Assembly: GCA_036388895.1 (NCBI GenBank)
Contig: DASVQY010000002.1
Coordinates: forward strand, 186,001 to 250,000
Direction: 5' to 3'
Origin: SXVE01 sp036388895
GTDB lineage: Bacteria > Acidobacteriota > Blastocatellia > Pyrinomonadales > Pyrinomonadaceae
DNA: 64,000 nt
Positions within the stretch are counted from its first letter, which is position 1. Every line of letters starts with the position of its first letter. The translations under genes were made by a program, and so were the position numbers. The notes beneath the pieces are model-generated. The model saw only the letters and a list, made by a program, of their open reading frames with translations. It was not told the DNA's origin and ran no database searches. Shown piece after piece: positions 53,195 to 62,002 of the stretch.

Positions 53195-53753
53195 TGCTCT
53201 TTAACTCTCCTTCTTGTATTCCGTTTAAAGTTTTTCGCCGGTTTTCGGATTTTGAAAACATTTGAGCTTTTGAAGCGATTGGATTTTTCGTCTGCATAAA
53301 AGCGAAATATAAATCCGCGAGCCGGTCGGCTGCCGCCGCGTCGCTCCGGGCGAGAAGCGTGATTATTTCGTCGCGCTGCTGAAGAATCGGTCGTACGGCG
53401 TCGCGCTGTTCCTCGTTAAAAGCGCTGTTTTCACTATCAAGTTCGGCGCGAAAAGCGGTAAAAAAATCGCTCGCTTGCTGTCGCGCCGGTTCAAATTCGC
53501 CTCTGGAAGCGTTGATTGCCGCTGTCGCCAGAGTGTTTTGCAGCACGCTCAAGCGAAGCGTTCCGCGAGCCGATTCGCAATCGTTTTTTACGTCGCGCGC
53601 CGAAAGCCACATCGGAACGAAACCGAGCAGAAACGCGATCAGCGCGATTCCGCCGACAATTCCGACGCGCTTTAACATTTCCTTTCCGCTTCGCCGCTCA
53701 GCGATTTCGGATTCCAAATTTCGTTTTTCTCGATAATCTCCGGTTTCTCTCAT
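53187..53753 (-). CDS. Membrane-anchored helical protein of unknown function
   Basis: The 188-residue protein has a basic cytoplasmic N-terminus, one membrane helix (about 28-50) and a helical outer part with AINASRGEFEPARQQASDFF. It overlaps the start of the frameshifted lipoprotein gene by eight bases (the stop lies inside that gene start), so translation is coupled. The combination suggests a periplasmic complex. No family is recognised. Confidence 0.75.
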   Translation of the reverse strand: MRETGDYREKRNLESEIAERRSGKEMLKRVGIVGGIALIAFLLGFVPMWLSARDVKNDCESARGTLRLSVLQNTLATAAINASRGEFEPARQQASDFFTAFRAELDSENSAFNEEQRDAVRPILQQRDEIITLLARSDAAAADRLADLYFAFMQTKNPIASKAQMFSKSENRRKTLNGIQEGELKSNE

Positions 53754-53791
53754 TTCAAATTTCCTCGTTTAGTCCGAGTCTCGCATTTCGA

Positions 53792-53938
53792 TTAAGTAGC
53801 ATTTCGTCCCGAAACGAGTTTTACGACCAAAACGATGGCTGCAACGACCAGCAGCAGATGAATCAAGACTCCGGCGACATCCGCGATGAATCCGAGCAGC
53901 CACAAAACCAACAAAACTACTATAATTGTCCAAATCAT
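53792..53938 (-). CDS. DUF5670/lmo0937-type small membrane protein
   Basis: A 48-residue protein, MIWTIIVVLLVLWLLGFIAD onward, with a second hydrophobic stretch (GVLIHLLLVVAAIVLV) and a short basic tail. This is the pattern of the lmo0937/DUF5670 family. GGAGGAAA precedes the ATG. It is one of the small stress-type genes of this group. Confidence 0.85.
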   Translation of the reverse strand: MIWTIIVVLLVLWLLGFIADVAGVLIHLLLVVAAIVLVVKLVSGRNAT

Positions 53939-53983
53939 CTTATTTCCTCCTTTACCGTGTCGAACCGCCGCTCAGATGAAATG

Positions 53984-54217
53984 TTAATCATTCGAGCCGC
54001 GATTCCACTTTATTTCTATTTCTATTTCGCCTTTGTCTTTGCCGTCCGTTTGCATTTCTATTTCGACTTTGCAGTCAGACCTAATGCGCAGACGATTGCC
54101 TCCGACTTGAAGCCGAAAGGATTCGCCCGCTTCGAGCGCGTTGGCGATACGCCGCAATTTGTCGGCGGTCTGCGTCGTGTACGTGCGTTCGACATCAATT
54201 TCCTTTTTGTTCCCCAT
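53984..54217 (-). CDS. Amphi-Trp domain protein
   Basis: The 77-residue cytoplasmic protein has DKLRRIANALEAGESFRLQV and IEIEIKWNRG at the end, the pattern of the amphi-Trp domain: a helix and beta strands with a C-terminal Trp. Its function is not known. AAGGGGGAA precedes the ATG. It begins the run that continues through DUF5670. Confidence 0.8.
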   Translation of the reverse strand: MGNKKEIDVERTYTTQTADKLRRIANALEAGESFRLQVGGNRLRIRSDCKVEIEMQTDGKDKGEIEIEIKWNRGSND

Positions 54218-54344
54218 CTTAATTCCCCCTTACGGCAACTCGTTATCTTCAATTATGGAGTTTTCGCTCGCGTTTAACTTCTGCGTTATTACTCAATTTG
54301 CCTAAGTGTTTTCACTCAGCACATTGAAGCCGGATCAAGGTCAA

Positions 54345-54380
54345 GAAAATAAAAAAAAGCGCCAATCGTGAAATCGGCGC
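54345..54380 (-). terminator. Terminator of the sensor kinase gene
   Basis: GCGCC at 54359-54363 pairs with GGCGC at 54376-54380, with partial pairing inside. On the minus strand TTTTTTTTATTTTC follows. Confidence 0.65.
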
Positions 54381-54432
54381 GACCGGGGTTTTTCGGCATT
54401 ATCCAAAAAAGGTATAGATTAATTTTCAAAGT

Positions 54433-56031
54433 CTACTTCGCAATCGGAAGAAGAATGGTGAATTTGGTACCGCGATTTTTATCGTCAACCGGGCTTTCGG
54501 CAATGATTTCGCCGCCGATCTGCTCGACTAAGCTATGCACGAGGTATAGTCCTAAGCCAACGCCCGCGGTTTCGTTAACTCCCGCACATTCGATTTCGTA
54601 GGAAAACTCGTCGTTTTCATCCGGTGAATTTGGGATTTGGAGCGGTCGCCCTCGGTAAAACTTTTCAAAAATATGCGGCAAATCTTCCGCCGCGATGCCG
54701 CAGCCGTTGTCAGTGATTTCGATAGCGATTCGTTCGTTTTTTTCGATTGCCGCAATCGAGATTTCTCCGCCTTCGGGCGTGTATTTTATCGCGTTTTCGA
54801 TGAGACTCGACACGATCCGGCGAAACGCTGCGGCATCGGTCAGCGCGGTCGGCAATGTACCTTCGTCCGACATTTTGAATTTAAGACCGAGTTTATGCGT
54901 CACTGCTGTCGGCTGCTGCGATTCGACGCATTCCCACAAAAGTTTTACGACATCGTTCGGAACGAGAGAAATTTTATACGCGCCCGATTCAATGCGCGAT
55001 AAATCAAGAAGGCTTTGCACGAAATCAATCTGGCGGTCGCATTCGGCAGCGATTGTCTCCAGATATTCTTTGCGCTCAGCGTCGGAAATTTTATCGTTTT
55101 GTAAAACGCGCGTAAAGGTTTTTATAGTCGTCAAAGGCGTTCTGAGTTCGTGCGAAACGTTGCTAACGAACTCTGATTTCATCCGGTTAAGCGTTTTTAA
55201 TTCTTCTTCGCGCCGCGCGATTTCATCAGCCATTTGATTGAAGGTCGAAGCAAGCTCGCCGATTGAGCCGTCTTGCGTAAGTTCGGCGCGTGCCGTTAAG
55301 TCGCCAGCGCCGAACTTACGCGTCGTAGCGGCTAAGATTCGCAACGGCAGCGCAATGCTGCGCGAGATCAAGAACGCCGCTAAGATAGCCAGAATCGCGA
55401 TAGGCAGACTGAAAAGCAGTTGTCGCAGAAATTGCCGTCGCGCCGGCTCGTAAAGTTTTGCGCTCGGAATGGCGACGGCGACGATGCTGTCTGCCGTTTC
55501 CACTCGCGCCAAGCCGTAAACTCGCGGTATTTTGTCGTACGGACTGACAATTTCGATAGTTCCTTCGCGCTTTTCTTTGAGCGCCTTAAAAAACGGCGTT
55601 TCACTGACATCGAGCGACACTTGTTCCGGCGAAACGCGGCTGCGATAAAGCAAACGAGTATCTTTGTCGAACACGGCGATGATGTTGTCTTCCGGCAATT
55701 CGAGATTTTCAAAAACCTCGCTCGCATTCGCGCCGTCAATCCGCGCTACAACGAAATTTCCGTTGCCGGTTGGCTGTGCCAGCGAAAAAAGACGTAATTT
55801 TTGATCTGCGGATTGTTCTGCCGAAATGACGAAAGAATTTTGCCGTTCCGCTTCCTCTTTAAGAGTCTTAACCGAAGACGCCTGTAAGTTGACATTCTTA
55901 TTGGTTTGCGAGAGAACGATTGTGCCGTCGCGGTTGATGATTTGCACGTCGAGCCATTCGGGGCGAGTTTTTATAACCGAGTCGAGATAATCCTGCAGCG
56001 TAAAACTGTTTTCATCGCGGTTTGCGAGCAT
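54433..56031 (-). CDS. Sensor histidine kinase (readable part)
   Basis: From the first ATG after the in-frame stop the protein has 532 residues: the rest of a periplasmic sensor, a membrane helix (about 185-205), a HAMP domain, HisKA with His in FVSNVSHELRTPLTTI and HATPase_c with DNGCGI and GVGLGLYLV. The frame extends upstream with a strong ribosome site to a TTG at 56232, but a TGA intervenes. Translated from here, the kinase would lack its first membrane helix. The linked group of small envelope genes suggests a stress-sensing role. Confidence 0.85.
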   Translation of the reverse strand: MLANRDENSFTLQDYLDSVIKTRPEWLDVQIINRDGTIVLSQTNKNVNLQASSVKTLKEEAERQNSFVISAEQSADQKLRLFSLAQPTGNGNFVVARIDGANASEVFENLELPEDNIIAVFDKDTRLLYRSRVSPEQVSLDVSETPFFKALKEKREGTIEIVSPYDKIPRVYGLARVETADSIVAVAIPSAKLYEPARRQFLRQLLFSLPIAILAILAAFLISRSIALPLRILAATTRKFGAGDLTARAELTQDGSIGELASTFNQMADEIARREEELKTLNRMKSEFVSNVSHELRTPLTTIKTFTRVLQNDKISDAERKEYLETIAAECDRQIDFVQSLLDLSRIESGAYKISLVPNDVVKLLWECVESQQPTAVTHKLGLKFKMSDEGTLPTALTDAAAFRRIVSSLIENAIKYTPEGGEISIAAIEKNERIAIEITDNGCGIAAEDLPHIFEKFYRGRPLQIPNSPDENDEFSYEIECAGVNETAGVGLGLYLVHSLVEQIGGEIIAESPVDDKNRGTKFTILLPIAK

Positions 56032-56232
56032 CGAAATCGTATTAAGCGTCTGGCGGTGTGCCAGAAGCCTCTGCTCAAAAACGCTCGCCGCAAGCTCCGC
56101 CTGTTGTTCCAGCGATTCGTCGAGCTGCCGGCGTGCGACTTGTCAGAAACCCCAGAGATTGAAAAATCCGACTGCGACGAGCGGAATTAACAACCCGAGA
56201 GTAAGCCATAATAGTCTTGCCCTAATCGTCAA
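56032..56232 (-). other. 5' part of the sensor kinase gene, cut off by in-frame TGA
   Basis: A GGAGG nine bases before TTG (56230-56232) starts a frame reading LTIRARLLWLTLGLLIPLVA, an obvious first membrane helix, and reaches NLWGF before TGA at 56143-56145. The frame then continues QVARRQLDESLEQQAELAAS into the kinase. The intact gene would encode 599 residues. The TGA could be a mutated CGA or TGG codon. Confidence 0.7.
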
Positions 56233-56433
56233 TTAAAAAAACCTCCGGAAATTCAGTGCAGCAAGATGATAATAAAAACCCGCAACATCATCAGTTTTCG
56301 CTTCGCCGGGTTTGTTATGCCTTTCGTCAGTGTTCATCCGAATTTCAGCAAATATTTTCCCGCCTCCTTTAGAAACATTGTTATCGTAAATGCGACTAAC
56401 AGTTTTTTAATCAATAAAAACACTTATTTCTAT

Positions 56434-56449
56434 TAAGTGTAAACACTTA
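56434..56449 (+). promoter_or_regulatory. 16-bp palindromic operator candidate upstream of serC
   Basis: TAAGTGT-AA-ACACTTA is a perfect 7-bp palindrome with a two-base centre. Another half-site ACACTTAT lies at 56420-56427, so three words are in 31 bases. It is about 120 bases before serC within the 333-base gap; the rest of that gap is A+T-rich promoter-like sequence with no gene. Sites like this usually bind a dimeric repressor; the protein is unknown. Confidence 0.5.
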
Positions 56450-56565
56450 TTATTTTCATCGCGAATTTCTTTATTAAGTTTTAATTAAAGCAGAATTTAT
56501 AATTATTTTAAGCTATGCTATCTTATGCCTTTTACAGCAAGCATTGATTTTCAGCGAGGCGAAGA

Positions 56566-57654
56566 ATGATGGAGAGAATATACAATTTCAGCGCGGGTCC
56601 AGCTGTTTTGCCGCTGCCTGTTTTGGAAAAGGCACAAAGCGAGCTGCTGTCGCTCGGCGGAAGCGGAATGAGCGTGATGGAGGTAAGTCACCGCTCGAAG
56701 CATTTCGAGCCGATTCTGCGTGCTGCCGAACAGGGAATTCGACGCCTTCTCGATGTGCCGGAAAATTATCGCGTCTTGTTTTTGCAAGGCGGCGCTTCGT
56801 TGCAGTTTTCGATGATTCCGCTCAATTTCCTGGCGAAAAATGAAACGGCGGATTACATCGTCACCGGTGCCTGGGGAAAAAAGGCGGTGAAAGAAGCCGC
56901 GCGCTGCGGAAATGCTCACGTGATTTTTTCAACTGAAGACGAAGGATTCAAATCGGTTCCCGCACAGGAAGAATTAAATTTCAGCGCCGATGCAAATTAC
57001 GTTCATTACACGTCGAATGAAACGATTGAAGGCGTCGAGTTCAAGTATGAACTCGACGGCGCAGGAATTCCCGTCGTTTGCGACGCTTCATCGAATATTT
57101 TGTCAAAACCGTTCGACATTTCCAAATACGCTTTGATTTATGCCGGAGCGCAGAAAAATATCGGTCCGAGCGGCGTCACGCTTGTAATAATCCGCGATGA
57201 TTTGATTGCGAAAGTTCCCGTCAATCAACATTCTACTCTCGATTATCGCGCCATAGCCGAAAACGATTCGATGCTCAACACGCCGAACACCTGGGGAATT
57301 TATATAATCAGTCTGGTTTGCGAATGGCTTGCGCAGCAGGGCGGAGTTTCGGCGATGGAAAAATTGAACGAAGAAAAGGCGCGAATTCTTTACGACGCGA
57401 TTGACCGAAGCGACGGTTTTTATCGCGGTCACGCCGAAAAATCGGCGCGGTCTTTGATGAACGTGACTTTTCGTTTGCCGTCGGAAGAACTGGAAAACGT
57501 ATTTTGCCGCGAAGCGTCGGCGCAAGGTTTGGACGGATTGAAAGGACACAGAAGCGTCGGCGGAATTCGCGCTTCGATTTATAACGCTTTTCCGAAAGAA
57601 GGAGTTGAAAAGCTCGTTGAATTTATGCGAAACTTCGCGCAAAAAAACGGATAA
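56566..57654 (+). CDS. serC: Phosphoserine aminotransferase
   Basis: SerC makes phosphoserine from phosphohydroxypyruvate and glutamate, in serine synthesis, and may also act in pyridoxal phosphate synthesis. The 362-residue enzyme has the PLP-binding Lys197 in IYAGAQKNIGPSGV, equal to Lys198 of E. coli, and NFSAGPAVLPLPVLEKAQ at the start. KGHRSVGGIRASIYNA near the end forms the substrate site. Serine supply is relevant to selA, which acts on seryl-tRNA(Sec), but the genes are convergent. The start is one of two adjacent ATGs. Confidence 0.97.
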   Translation: MMERIYNFSAGPAVLPLPVLEKAQSELLSLGGSGMSVMEVSHRSKHFEPILRAAEQGIRRLLDVPENYRVLFLQGGASLQFSMIPLNFLAKNETADYIVTGAWGKKAVKEAARCGNAHVIFSTEDEGFKSVPAQEELNFSADANYVHYTSNETIEGVEFKYELDGAGIPVVCDASSNILSKPFDISKYALIYAGAQKNIGPSGVTLVIIRDDLIAKVPVNQHSTLDYRAIAENDSMLNTPNTWGIYIISLVCEWLAQQGGVSAMEKLNEEKARILYDAIDRSDGFYRGHAEKSARSLMNVTFRLPSEELENVFCREASAQGLDGLKGHRSVGGIRASIYNAFPKEGVEKLVEFMRNFAQKNG

Positions 57655-57660
57655 AGCCAA

Positions 57661-57868
57661 AGCCAAACAACCGCAAAAAGCGCAAAACTCGCACAAATAA
57701 AAGATAAAGGTAAAAGATAAAAGAAACGAGACGCGAATTTAACGGAAAAAACGAATTGACACAAATTCAACTTGAAAAGATTTATTCGGGCTAATTCTTA
57801 TTCGGTTCGCGTCATTTTTGTTCTATATCTTTTTCTTGTTTTTCTTTTGCGTCTTTTGTGCCTTTTGT
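57661..57868. repeat. Hairpin region between serC and selA
   Basis: Left words AGCCAAACAACCGCAAAA and GCGCAAAACTCGCACAAA oppose a right end that reads AAAATAGCCACAAAAGGC and GACGCAAAAG on the other strand. It is imperfect and 208 bases long, nested with further CGAATT words in the centre. It is placed between convergent stops. Confidence 0.55.
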
Positions 57869-57870
57869 GG

Positions 57871-59310
57871 CTATTTTATTTCCGCTAAGATTTTCAAAAG
57901 TTCCGCTTCTTCGCTTTCCGAAACAGTTCGTAAATCAATCGTCGCTTTGTCTTCCAGAATTCTGGTTATGACAGGCGGATTTGAGAGACGTAAAAATTCC
58001 TCTAAACGGCTGACCGACATTTGCGCGTGCGTTAAAACCAGAAGAGACGTCAACGGCTGAACATTCGGCGCGGAACCGCCGCCTATTGCGGATTTTCCTT
58101 CGATTACATCGTATTTCAAATTATTATTTTCGCCTGACATTTCGCATAACCTTTCGGCAAAGCGGCGAGTTCGGTCGGCGAGTTCGTCGTTTGTCATCGA
58201 GAGCATTTTCAGAACGGGAATCTCGCGCAAAGCCGTTTCGCGGCGAAAGGCTTCGAGCGTCGCTTCGAGTACGGCATAAATTAATTTATCAACGCGAAGC
58301 GCGCGATAAAGCGGATGTTTTCTGATGCGATCAATCGTTTCGCGCCGTCCGACAATCAATCCCGATTGCGCGCCGCCCAAAAGTTTATCGCCGCTGAACG
58401 TCACAACATCGGCGCCGTCAGCGATTGAACGCGAAATAATCGGCTCCTCCGTTAAACCGTACTCGCTCAAATTCAAAAGCGCGCCGGAACCGGCGTCTTC
58501 GTAAAGCAGAATGTTATTTTGATGAGCTAGATCGGCAAGCTCGCTCAGATTCGGAGATGCCGTAAAACCGATGATTCGATAATTTGACGGGTGAACCTTT
58601 AAAAACAAGCGCGTGTTTTCGCTGATTGCTTTTTCGTAATCGGAAAGGCGAGTTCGATTCGTCGTTCCGACTTCTTTGAGAACCGCGCCGGATTGCGTCA
58701 TTACGTCGGGTACGCGAAAATCGCCGCCGATTTCGACGAGTTCTCCGCGCGAGATGACGACTTCGCTGCCCGACGCCAAAACAGTTAAAACCAGAAAAGC
58801 TGCGGCGGCGCAGTTATTAACAATCAGTGCGCTTTCCGCTCCGGTCAATTCGGCGAGCAGTTTTTCGGCTCGCGCGCCGCGTTTTCCGCGTTTTCCGGTT
58901 TCGAGATTGTATTCGAGCGTGCAATATCCGGCAGCTTCTTCGGCTATGGCTTTTCGCGCTTTTTCCGACAGCGGCGCGCGCCCCAAATTTGTGTGAATGA
59001 CTACGCCGGTCGCGTTTATCACTCTTCGCAGCTTCAAATTTTGTTCGTTTACCCAGGTTTGTTCGATTCGCCGTGCGGCTTCTTTCAACAAACTCTCGCG
59101 CGTATAATCTTCGCGCTCCGTCGAATCTTCGCTTAGTTTTTTTATAATCTCTCGCCGCAATTCGTCAGATACCGCTCGTGCTGTTTCGGTTAAATATTTT
59201 GTGCCGGTTTGCGCGGTGATCTTTTCCGCAGTCGCCGTATGCATTATCGCGTCAACTGAAGGCAGCAGCCGCAAAATATCGTTTTGATTCATTTTTGAAT
59301 CGTCACTCAT
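57871..59310 (-). CDS. selA: L-seryl-tRNA(Sec) selenium transferase
   Basis: SelA turns seryl-tRNA(Sec) into selenocysteyl-tRNA(Sec) with selenophosphate. The 479-residue protein has the PLP Lys309 in TFSGDKLLGGAQSGL, equal to Lys295 of E. coli, and RVINATGVVIHTNLGRAPL near residue 100. It shows that the organism can probably make selenocysteine, which is relevant to the in-frame TGAs elsewhere. selB, selC and selD are not in the window. Confidence 0.96.
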   Translation of the reverse strand: MSDDSKMNQNDILRLLPSVDAIMHTATAEKITAQTGTKYLTETARAVSDELRREIIKKLSEDSTEREDYTRESLLKEAARRIEQTWVNEQNLKLRRVINATGVVIHTNLGRAPLSEKARKAIAEEAAGYCTLEYNLETGKRGKRGARAEKLLAELTGAESALIVNNCAAAAFLVLTVLASGSEVVISRGELVEIGGDFRVPDVMTQSGAVLKEVGTTNRTRLSDYEKAISENTRLFLKVHPSNYRIIGFTASPNLSELADLAHQNNILLYEDAGSGALLNLSEYGLTEEPIISRSIADGADVVTFSGDKLLGGAQSGLIVGRRETIDRIRKHPLYRALRVDKLIYAVLEATLEAFRRETALREIPVLKMLSMTNDELADRTRRFAERLCEMSGENNNLKYDVIEGKSAIGGGSAPNVQPLTSLLVLTHAQMSVSRLEEFLRLSNPPVITRILEDKATIDLRTVSESEEAELLKILAEIK

Positions 59311-59422
59311 AAAAGCATTTTACCGGAAAAAACAAAAAAATGAGGAATGCGCGGTTCTTTAAATGTTTTTATTAAACGAGAGTCTTTTCTTTCTTTTCAC
59401 AAACCAACCAAAAGTTAAACAA

Positions 59423-59743
59423 ATGGCAATTTTAGGCGATAAACTATACCGGCAAACAAACACGAAACTTGAAGAATCGGCGCAGATTGATCAGCAGTTC
59501 GTCCGCCTGGAAGAAGAAATCCGCAAGCTGAAGATTGATTTCGACATTTATTTTAACGGCGCGGCAAAACGACCGCCGCTCGAAGCGCGGGCGCGGCTCG
59601 AATCGAATTTAAAGCGTATAGCCGACGACCGGAATTTGACTTATGCGCAGCGATATCAATTTAACTCGTTGGTTTCGCGCTTTACTTCGTATCGCGAACT
59701 GTGGCGCAGAATGTTGAAAAAGCGCGGTGAGGAAATCTCTTAG
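59423..59743 (+). CDS. Small coiled-coil protein of unknown function
   Basis: From the ATG at 59423 this gives a 106-residue helical protein (MAILGDKLYRQTNTKLEES, then LEEEIRKLKIDFDIYFNG and a basic helical end). An earlier ATG at 59363 would add a 20-residue hydrophobic-aromatic leader without a signal-peptide pattern, so I prefer the later one. The two-helix hairpin looks structural. It is divergent from selA and has no known family. Confidence 0.65.
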   Translation: MAILGDKLYRQTNTKLEESAQIDQQFVRLEEEIRKLKIDFDIYFNGAAKRPPLEARARLESNLKRIADDRNLTYAQRYQFNSLVSRFTSYRELWRRMLKKRGEEIS

Positions 59744-59834
59744 GTTCGTTTTAGAGCTAAATGCGCGAGCGCACAAAGCGAAATAGGTGAGAAATTATAA
59801 TTTAGTTGTGTAAATATAAAAACATCACATCAAT

Positions 59835-59864
59835 AAAAAAGACGGCTTAAACGCCGTCTTTTTT
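59835..59864. terminator. Bidirectional terminator
   Basis: AAAAAAGACGGC pairs exactly with GCCGTCTTTTTT around a 6-base loop, and the T-runs end the stem in both directions. It serves the convergent genes at 59.7 and 59.9 kb. Confidence 0.9.
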
Positions 59865-59884
59865 ATTTCAAATATGTAAACAAA

Positions 59885-60907
59885 TTACATAATAAAAGGC
59901 GCGAGAGTAATCGCTTCAATCGGAGCAATTGGAGCAATCGGAGCGACCGGAGAAATCGGTTGTATTTTGAGTTTCAAAGGCGCTATGTTCTCGCCTACCT
60001 TTTCAAAATACTCACCGAAATTAAACTGCTCGCCTTTGGAAACTTCCGGTGTAACGCGCACTGTTTGCCGGTTGCGGTCGCGGATAATTGTTAAAGTAAC
60101 GTCGCCTTCTTTTTTCTCGTTCAGCGTTCTGATCAAATCCAGGTTTCCTTTAACCTCTTTTCCGTCAACTTGAACGATAACGTCGCCCGCTCTCAAACCG
60201 GCTTTCGCGGCGGGCGAGTTTTCCCGGACATTGTTAATCAAAAGTCCTTTGCCTTCGGCAACGCCGAAATAATCGCCGAGCTGTTTCGTTAAAGTAGAAA
60301 CGCTGGCGCCGATCTGACGACCCGATAAACCTCCCGGATAAACAAAGACGTTCGGTTCGCCGGGCTTCATCGGCGCTTCGGGAACGGACGGAACTGGAAT
60401 TTTAGAAAAATCAGGAAACTCGGGGATGCCCGGAAACCCTTGCCAATCTTTCAAGGCGCCGCCTGTCGTTTGCAGTTTCGGAAATTCACGTTTGCCGAGC
60501 GTGGCGACTATTTCGCGTTCGCTTCCGCCGCGCAAAACCGTCAACCTAACTTGATGATCGGGCGCTACTTCTGAAATTAAACGGCTTAACTTCCGCGCGC
60601 TGGTCACTTCCTCGCCGTTAAAGCGAACGATTACATCGTTGGCTTGTAATCCGGCTTGAGCCGCGGGCGAATTTTCCATCACCTTTTCTACCGCTACGCC
60701 GCGCACTTCGCGAAGCCCGAAACGGCTGAAATTTTCTTTTGTAACATCCTGCGTTTGAACGCCTAAATAGCCTCCGTCATCGTTGTTGAAATAGAAACGT
60801 TGAAAAGTTCTTTCCGCCGGTTCCTTTGCTTCAGGCGATTGCTGCGCGTAAACGGAAAAGACCGCCGCAGCCGAAAGTAAAATAAAAACAGACAATTTAC
60901 GTAACAT
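59885..60907 (-). CDS. Secreted double-PDZ protein
   Basis: The 340-residue protein has a signal peptide (ending VYAQ) and two PDZ domains: about 45-135 (GGYLGVQTQDVTKEN, SPAAQAGLQANDVIVRFNGEEV) and about 195-280 (IGASVSTLTKQLGDYFGV, SPAAKAGLRAGDVIVQVDG). There is no protease domain, so it may be an adaptor or inhibitor of DegP-like proteases. The C-terminus has PIAPIAPI repeats. AGGTTTTATG is at the start. Confidence 0.9.
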   Translation of the reverse strand: MLRKLSVFILLSAAAVFSVYAQQSPEAKEPAERTFQRFYFNNDDGGYLGVQTQDVTKENFSRFGLREVRGVAVEKVMENSPAAQAGLQANDVIVRFNGEEVTSARKLSRLISEVAPDHQVRLTVLRGGSEREIVATLGKREFPKLQTTGGALKDWQGFPGIPEFPDFSKIPVPSVPEAPMKPGEPNVFVYPGGLSGRQIGASVSTLTKQLGDYFGVAEGKGLLINNVRENSPAAKAGLRAGDVIVQVDGKEVKGNLDLIRTLNEKKEGDVTLTIIRDRNRQTVRVTPEVSKGEQFNFGEYFEKVGENIAPLKLKIQPISPVAPIAPIAPIEAITLAPFIM

Positions 60908-61057
60908 AAAACCTCCAAATTAATTGTAAACTTTACCTTATTGAATTTACGAAAAATACAAATTTAGAGTTGCATCCGAGCCGCAAAAAGTTGCTCGTTT
61001 GGGCGAAAATACGCGGTTAAAATATTATTGGCTCGGATTTTGTTTTGCCAAAGCGCC

Positions 61058-61129
61058 TTTAAATATAATAGAATAAACGCTAAAAGTTTTACTTAGTAAC
61101 TTGGATTTTATTTAAACAGAGGAATCACT
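61058..61129 (+). promoter_or_regulatory. Promoter-leader shared by the two lipoprotein copies
   Basis: A perfect TATAAT lies at 61064-61069, in TTAAATATAATA, and ACAGAGGAATCACT ends at the ATG. The same TTAAATATAATA is found at 61933-61944, 60 bases before the second copy, and the same ribosome site follows. The duplication therefore includes the promoter. No good -35 box is seen. Confidence 0.5.
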
Positions 61130-61705
61130 ATGAAAAAAATTGCTTTATTTTCGATGTCAGCCGTTTTAGCGGTTGCATCAATCGGCTGTTCGTCGGACAG
61201 CCACACGAACACGAATACGAATACGAACACAAGAGCGAACGCAAACGTGACGACGACTAACACGAATGCTAATAACACTGCGTATGTCGTCAACACGAAC
61301 AATATGGAAACCGGCACGATTAATTCGAATGCGAATTACAATGCCAACATTACCAGAGCGGAATATGACAAAGACAAAGATCGCTGGTCTCAAGAAGCGA
61401 AAAGAACAGGCGGCAATATCGGTTCAGGCGTTAATGACGGATGGCTCTGGACGAAAACCCGCACGGCTTTAATGACAACTAATGATTTAAGAGATTCAAC
61501 TATCAATGTTGACGTGAACAACGAGATTATCACGCTCAACGGAACAGTTGCTAACGCGGCGCAAAAGGCGAAAGCCGGTGAAGTCGCTAATGGTATAGAA
61601 GGAAAGAAAAGCGTTGTCAATAACTTGAAAGTTTCAGCCAGCGATTCGCTGACGAATCAAGCCACTTCAGGCGGTACAACCAATACTAACGCGAACAAAA
61701 GATAA
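61130..61705 (+). CDS. BON-domain lipoprotein with Asn/Thr-rich linker
   Basis: The 191-residue protein has a lipobox SIGC (17-20), an Asn/Thr repeat region (28-75) and a C-terminal BON domain (about 105-170; LWTKTRTALMTTNDLRD, INVDVNNEIITLNGTV, VVNNLKVS). BON domains are thought to bind membranes or polysaccharides. It is anchored in the periplasm or outer membrane. A paralogue that lacks the BON domain follows at 62.0 kb. Confidence 0.92.
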   Translation: MKKIALFSMSAVLAVASIGCSSDSHTNTNTNTNTRANANVTTTNTNANNTAYVVNTNNMETGTINSNANYNANITRAEYDKDKDRWSQEAKRTGGNIGSGVNDGWLWTKTRTALMTTNDLRDSTINVDVNNEIITLNGTVANAAQKAKAGEVANGIEGKKSVVNNLKVSASDSLTNQATSGGTTNTNANKR

Positions 61706-61730
61706 TTTCTTGCGTCTATAAATTTAAAAT

Positions 61731-61774
61731 AAAAAAGGAATCGGTTAATTCGCAAAATAACGGATTCCTTTTTT
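61731..61774 (+). terminator. Terminator after the BON lipoprotein
   Basis: AAAAAAGGAATC pairs exactly with GATTCCTTTTTT, with a T-run ending the stem. Confidence 0.85.
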
Positions 61775-62002
61775 GTTGCTTTTTATTAACGATTAATTAA
61801 ATTTCGTTATTAATTTTTCCAATCCTCTACGAATCTAATTTTTATCGTGACGCGGGCGAAAATGTTGTTTATCAAAGAGGAAATAAATGCTTGGAATGTT
61901 AGAAACTTAGTTTTACATTGTCAAAAGTATCTTAAATATAATAAGATAACCGTTAAAGATTTTTTATTTTAGCTTAAAACTTATTTAAACAGAGGAATCA
62001 CT

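Noticed and set aside
53516..54277. Long plus-strand open frame of about 250 codons
   Set aside because: It is opposite four minus-strand genes with ribosome sites and family matches; its residue content is that of an antisense shadow.
61028..61044. Possible sigma-54 site TTGGCTCGGATTTTGTT before the BON lipoprotein
   Set aside because: The GG-N10-GT spacing fits, but two consensus bases differ, the duplicated copy lacks it, and a perfect TATAAT lies just downstream.
61190..61290. Tandem AACACGAATAC-type repeats as a CRISPR-like array
   Set aside because: They encode the Asn/Thr repeats of the lipoproteins, have no spacers, and stay in frame.
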